Assembly (NCBI RefSeq): GCF_026151205.1
Contig: NC_087076.1
Coordinates: 13,563,675-13,627,674 of the forward strand
Direction: 5' to 3'
Length of the DNA stretch: 64,000 nt
Source: Bolinopsis microptera
Taxonomy: Eukaryota; Ctenophora; Tentaculata; Lobata; Bolinopsidae
Under the pieces are notes generated by a model. It had not been told where the DNA came from and did no database searches. It was given only the letters and a program-made list of their open reading frames with translations. Shown here piece after piece: positions 59,101 through 64,000 of the stretch; within the stretch, counting starts at the first letter, position 1, and the number at the start of each line of letters is the position of its first letter. Position numbers and translations under genes: made by a program.

Positions 59101-60525
59101 GGGACATGTTTTAGTTTAAAAATGGGTTCTGCCTGTACCAAACCATCATAAAAATCAAGTTTCGACCTCTCAACCCACTCGGGCCACTCCCAGGGGCCAC
59201 GCCCATCCCAAAATGACCGAAATCCAGCTAAATCCAGACTTTAAAATCTTTACCCCTGTAGTGCTTTTATGTTCCGGGGTAGGTGGGACATGTTTTAGTT
59301 TAAAAATGGGTTCTGCCTGTCCCAAACCATCATAAAAATCAAGTTTCGACCTCTCAACCCACTCGGGCCACTCCCAGGGGCCACGCCCATCCCAAAATGA
59401 CCGAAATCCAGCTAAATCCAGACTTTAAAATCTTTACCCCTGTAGTGCTTTTATGTTCCGGGGTAGGTGGGACATGTTTTAGTTTAAAAATGGGTTCTGC
59501 CTGTACCAAACCATCATAAAAATCAAGTTTCGACCTCTCAACCCACTCGGGCCACTCCCAGGGGCCACGCCCATCCCAAAATGACCGAAATCCAGCTAAA
59601 TCCAGACTTTAAAATCTTTACCCCTGTAGTGCTTTTATGTTCCGGGGTAGGTGGGACATGTTTTAGTTTAAAAATGGGTTCTGCCTGTCCCAAACCATCA
59701 TAAAAATCAAGTTTCGACCTCTCAACCCACTCGGGCCACGCCCATCCCAAAATGACCGAAATCCAGCTAAATCCAGACTTTTAAATCTTTACCCCTGTAG
59801 TGCTTTTATGTTCCGGGGTAGGTGGGACATGTTTTAGTTTAAAAATGGGTTCTGCCTGTACCAAACCATCATAAAAATCAAGTTTCGACCTCTCAACCCA
59901 CTCGGGCCACTCCCAGGGGCCACGCCCATCCCAAAATGACCGAAATCCAGCTAAATCCAGACTTTAAAATCTTTACCCCTGTAGTGCTTTTATGTTCCGG
60001 GGTAGGTGGGACATGTTTTAGTTTAAAAATGGGTTCTGCCTGTCCCAAACCATCATAAAAATCAAGTTTCGACCTCTCAACCCACTCGGGCCACTCCCAG
60101 GGGCCACGCCCATCCCAAAATGACCGAAATCCAGCTAAATCCAGACTTTAAAATCTTTACCCCTGTAGTGCTTTTATGTTCCGGGGTAGGTGGGACATGT
60201 TTTAGTTTAAAAATGGGTTCTGCCTGTACCAAACCATCATAAAAATCAAGTTTCGACCTCTCAACCCACTCGGGCCACTCCCAGGGGCCACGCCCATCCC
60301 AAAATGACCGAAATCCAGCTAAATCCAGACTTTAAAATCTTTACCCCTGTAGTGCTTTTATGTTCCGGGGTAGGTGGGACATGTTTTAGTTTAAAAATGG
60401 GTTCTGCCTGTACCAAACCATCATAAAAATCAAGTTTCGACCTCTCAACCCACTCGGGCCACTCCCAGGGGCCACGCCCATCCCAAAATGACCGAAATCC
60501 AGCTAAATCCAGACTTTAAAATCTT
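56126..60525. repeat. 184-bp satellite, about 24 head-to-tail units (orientation A)
   Basis: The unit starts CCCCTGTAGTGCTTTTATGT and ends near GACTTTAAAATCTTTA. Units are almost identical, with one frequent C/A site (CTGTCCCAAACC or CTGTACCAAACC) and one unit with a 13-bp deletion (near 59738). Short open frames inside recur with the period and are not genes. Confidence 0.97.
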
Positions 60526-61775
60526 GGATTAAAGTTAGCAAGGTTCTCGTCCCTTATGTGATCTATGAATCGAGCAGATAGATCATGTTCACTTTGCAGC
60601 CTTCCAGACATTGATTGGGTTGACGAGGTGTCGTACGTCACCTCAAGATCGACCGACAGGGGGCTGCCCAGGCCAGAACCCAATTGATTGGGTCTAAAGT
60701 CACGTGACCACGTGATTATTAGCCTTAAGTCACGTGACCATGACGTCACCAGAGCTTTTCTCCGTTTCGCGCTCATTGGACCAGGTGTGAGGTGAGCTTG
60801 CATGCTTGTGAATGTAAGTACAGCTGTACTGTACAGATTCTCAGTCTGGATTTTACCTGGATTTAAATCCAGGTAAAATCCAGGTGGCCTGAGTGGGTTG
60901 AGAGGTCAAAACTTAATTTTTACGATGGTTCGGGACCCATTTTAAAACTAAAACATGTGCCACCTTTTTAAAAGTCCAAATTTTTAAAAGTTTTTCTGGA
61001 AACTTCTTTTGTTCATGTTTCATGCTACCCTGATCATTCTGAGCCAAAAATAATTTTTTTCGGTTTTCGAAGTTCGATATACGATTTTGGACTCGAGGTC
61101 CCCTTTGTAATGCGATCTCGGAAGGCAGGCCTCCCCTTCGCAATACGAGCTCGGAAAGGGGGAGCTCTGCTTTCAGAGGTACGTATCGAGAATGACTAAG
61201 ACTGAAAATTTTCTAAGTCAAAATTATTCAACGTTTTTCTGGAAACTACTTTTGTTCATGTTTCATGCTACCCTGATCATTCTGAGCCAAAAATAATTTT
61301 TTTGGTTTTCGAAGTTCGATATACGATTTTGGACTCGAGGGTATCCTTTGTAATGCGATATCGGAAGGCAGGCCTCCCCTTCGCAATACGAGCTCGGAAG
61401 CGGGAGCTCTGCTTTCAGAGGTACGTATCGAGAATGACTAAGACTGAAAATTTTCTAAGTCAAAATTCTGAGCCAAAAATAATGTTTTTTCGGTTTTCGA
61501 AGTTCGATATACGATTTTGGACTCGAGGGTCCCCTTTGTAATGCGATCTCAGAAGGCAGGCCTCCCCTTCGCAATACGAGCTCGGAAGCGGGAGCTCTGC
61601 TTTCAGAGGTACGTATCGAGAATGAATAAGACTGAAAATTTTCAAGTCAAAATTTTTCAACGTTTTTCTGGAAACTACTTTTGTTCATGTTTCATGCTAC
61701 CCTGATCATTCTGAGCCGAGAATATATTTTTCGGTTTTTTGAAGTCCGTACCTACATTCGGAAATTTGTGGATGT
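60526..61775. other. Spacer between the two opposed satellite arrays
   Basis: Left part (60526-60840) is unique, with three CACGTG sites and a TGACGTCA site (60690-60750). Then a palindrome, CTGGATTTTACCTGGATTTA and its inverse (about 60846-60883), a diverged satellite piece in orientation B (about 60893-60966), and three tandem blocks of about 250 bases (about 60967-61740). These carry GAGCTCGGAAGCGGGAGCTC / GGTACGTATCGAGAATGA and are related to the inside of the element at 35000-36300. Confidence 0.8.
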
Positions 61776-64000
61776 GAGTGGGTTGAGAGGTCGAAACTTG
61801 ATTTTTATGATGGTTTGGGACAGGCAGAACCCATTTTTAAACTAAAACATATCCCACCTACCCCGGAACATAAAAGCAATACTATATACAGGGGTAAAGA
61901 TTTTAAAGTCTGGATTTTAGCTGGATTTCGGTCATTTTGGGATGGGCGTGGCCCCTGGGAGTGGCCCGAGTGGGTTGAGAGGTCGAAACTTGATTTTTAT
62001 GATGGTTTGGTACAGGCAGAACCCATTTTTAAACTAAAACATGTCCCACCTACCCCGGAACATAAAAGCACTACAGGGGTAAAGATTTTAAAGTCTGGAT
62101 TTAGCTGGATTTCGGTCATTTTGGGATGGGCGTGGCCCCTGGGAGTGGCCCGAGTGGGTTGAGAGGTCGAAACTTGATTTTTATGATGGTTTGGGACAGG
62201 CAGAACCCATTTTAAAACTAAAACATGTCCCACCTACCCCGGAACATAAAAGCACTACAGGGGTAAAGATTTTAAAGTCTGGATTTAGCTGGATTTCGGT
62301 CATTTTGGGATGGGCGTGGCCCCTGGGAGTGGCCCGAGTGGGTTGAGAGGTCGAAACTTGATTTTTATGATGGTTTGGGACAGGCAGAACCCATTTTTAA
62401 TCTAAAACATGTCCCACCTACCCCGGAACATAAAAGCACTACAGGGGTAAAGATTTTAAAGTCTGGATTTAGCTGGATTTCGGTCATTTTGGGATGGGCG
62501 TGGCCCCTGGGAGTGGCCCGAGTGGGTTGAGAGGTCGAAACTTGATTTTTATGATGGTTTGGGACAGGCAGAACCCATTTTAAAACTAAAACATGTCCCA
62601 CCTACCCCGGAACATAAAAGCACTACAGGGGTAAAGATTTTAAAGTCTGGATTTAGCTGGATTTCGGTCATTTTGGGATGGGCGTGGCCCCTGGGAGTGG
62701 CCCGAGTGGGTTGAGAGGTCGAAACTTGATTTTTATGATGGTTTGGGACAGGCAGAACCCATTTTTAAACTAAAACATGTCCCACCTACCCCGGAACATA
62801 AAAGCACTACAGGGGTAAAGATTTTAAAGTCTGTCCATTTAGCTGGATTTCGGTCATTTTGGGATGGGCGTGGCCCCTGGGAGTGGCTGAGTGGGTTGAG
62901 AGGTCGAAACTTGATTTTTATGATGGTTTGGGACAGGCAGAACCCATTTTTAAACTAAAACATGTCCCACCTACCCCGGAACATAAAAGCACTACAGGGG
63001 TAAAGATTTTAAAGTCTGGATTTAGCTGGATTTCGGTCATTTTGGGATGGGCGTGGCCCCTGGGAGTGGCCCGAGTGGGTTGAGAGGTCGAAACTTGATT
63101 TTTATGATGGTTTGGTACAGGCAGAACCCATTTTTAAACTAAAACATGTCCCACCTACCCCGGAACATAAAAGCACTACAGGGGTAAAGATTTTAAAGTC
63201 TGGATTTAGCTGGATTTCGGTCATTTTGGGATGGGCGTGGCCCCTGGGAGTGGCCCGAGTGGGTTGAGAGGTCGAAACTTGATTTTTATGATGGTTTGGG
63301 ACAGGCAGAACCCATTTTTAAACTAAAACATGTCCCACCTACCCCGGAACATAAAAGCACTACAGGGGTAAAGATTTTAAAGTCTGGATTTAGCTGGATT
63401 TCGGTCATTTTGGGATGGGCGTGGCCCCTGGGAGTGGCCCGAGTGGGTTGAGAGGTCGAAACTTGATTTTTATGATGGTTTGGTACAGGCAGAACCCATT
63501 TTTAAACTAAAACATGTCCCACCTACCCCGGAACATAAAAGCACTACAGGGGTAAAGATTTTAAAGTCTGGATTTAGCTGGATTTCGGTCATTTTGGGAT
63601 GGGCGTGGCCCCTGGGAGTGGCCCGAGTGGGTTGAGAGGTCGAAACTTGATTTTTATGATGGTTTGGGACAGGCAGAACCCATTTTTAAACTAAAACATG
63701 TCCCACCTACCCCGGAACATAAAAGCACTACAGGGGTAAAGATTTTAAAGTCTGGATTTAGCTGGATTTCGGTCATTTTGGGATGGGCGTGGCCCCTGGG
63801 AGTGGCCCGAGTGGGTTGAGAGGTCGAAACTTGATTTTTATGATGGTTTGGGACAGGTAGAACCCATTTTTAAACTAAAACATGTCCCACCTACCCCGGA
63901 ACATAAAAGCACTACAGGGGTAAAGATTTTAAAGTCTGGATTTAGCTGGATTTCGGTCATTTTGGGATGGGCGTGGCCCCTGGCCCTGGGAGTGGCCTGA
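61776..64000. repeat. 184-bp satellite, about 12 units (orientation B, inverted), runs off the window
   Basis: Reverse complement of the 56126-60525 unit (AAGCACTACAGGGGTAAAGA). It includes the same C/A variant site, and one unit carries an extra CTATATA (near 61880). Not closed at the window end. Confidence 0.97.

Noticed and set aside
59538-62162. Short open frames of 60-115 codons in the satellite
   Set aside because: They recur once per 184-bp unit and reflect repeat sequence only.
56126-64000. CRISPR-like regular repeats
   Set aside because: Units are contiguous 184-bp satellite copies without unique spacers, in animal DNA.

Overview
This is a window of animal (metazoan) nuclear DNA. 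The genes are spread over many short exons with GT-AG introns. The proteins are metazoan types: a HECT ubiquitin ligase, a NET1-type RhoGEF, PMS2, a PLAT/SRCR membrane protein and SLC15 transporters. Non-LTR retrotransposons, fold-back elements, an interstitial TTAGGG array and long satellites fill much of the rest. The AT-rich composition and the mix of repeats suggest a marine invertebrate, possibly a cnidarian, but the sequence alone does not fix the species.

Region 71-18852 (minus strand) holds one complete 23-exon gene, reconstructed exon by exon with consistent splice phases. It encodes a 1311-residue protein: a long disordered nuclear-type N-terminus, ankyrin repeats, and a C-terminal HECT domain with its catalytic cysteine. 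One of its introns contains, on the opposite strand, a tandem pair of secreted pentraxin/LamG coiled-coil genes (7584-9000 and 10895-13148). The first has a premature stop. The second is split by a LINE fragment whose target-site duplication supplies AG/GT at both ends, so the insertion could be removed as an intron. Directly upstream on the same strand lies an intronless PMS2 mismatch-repair gene (19304-21664).

Region 21700-26370 is mostly non-coding with a fold-back repeat family. Region 26375-37200 (minus) is an 11-exon NET1/ARHGEF3-type RhoGEF; its introns carry a 332-bp near-perfect palindrome and several short inverted-repeat elements, two of them with G-run ends and 8-bp flanking repeats. 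Region 38583-40351 (minus) is a 5-exon single-pass membrane protein with PLAT and SRCR-like ectodomains and a PPAY tail. Four consecutive genes (PLAT-SRCR, RhoGEF, PMS2, HECT) therefore share one strand.

Region 42484-46209 is a nested transposon site: a CR1/Jockey-like LINE split by an 86-bp insertion (8-bp duplication) and by a 2.16-kb R2-type endonuclease LINE (15-bp duplication). Region 46210-50100 has a tRNA-derived SINE and a 725-bp palindrome bounded by TTAA. A single-exon SLC15-like transporter (50138-51892, plus) lacks the usual ExxER motif. A 25-bp satellite (52911-53760) follows, then the first two exons of a second SLC15-like gene (55221-55691). The window ends in a 184-bp satellite with about 24 units in one orientation, a 1.25-kb spacer, and about 12 units in the opposite orientation running off the edge.

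Most of the start codons identified here lie 1-18 bases after a 3' splice-site-like sequence, which points to 5' UTR introns or spliced-leader trans-splicing.
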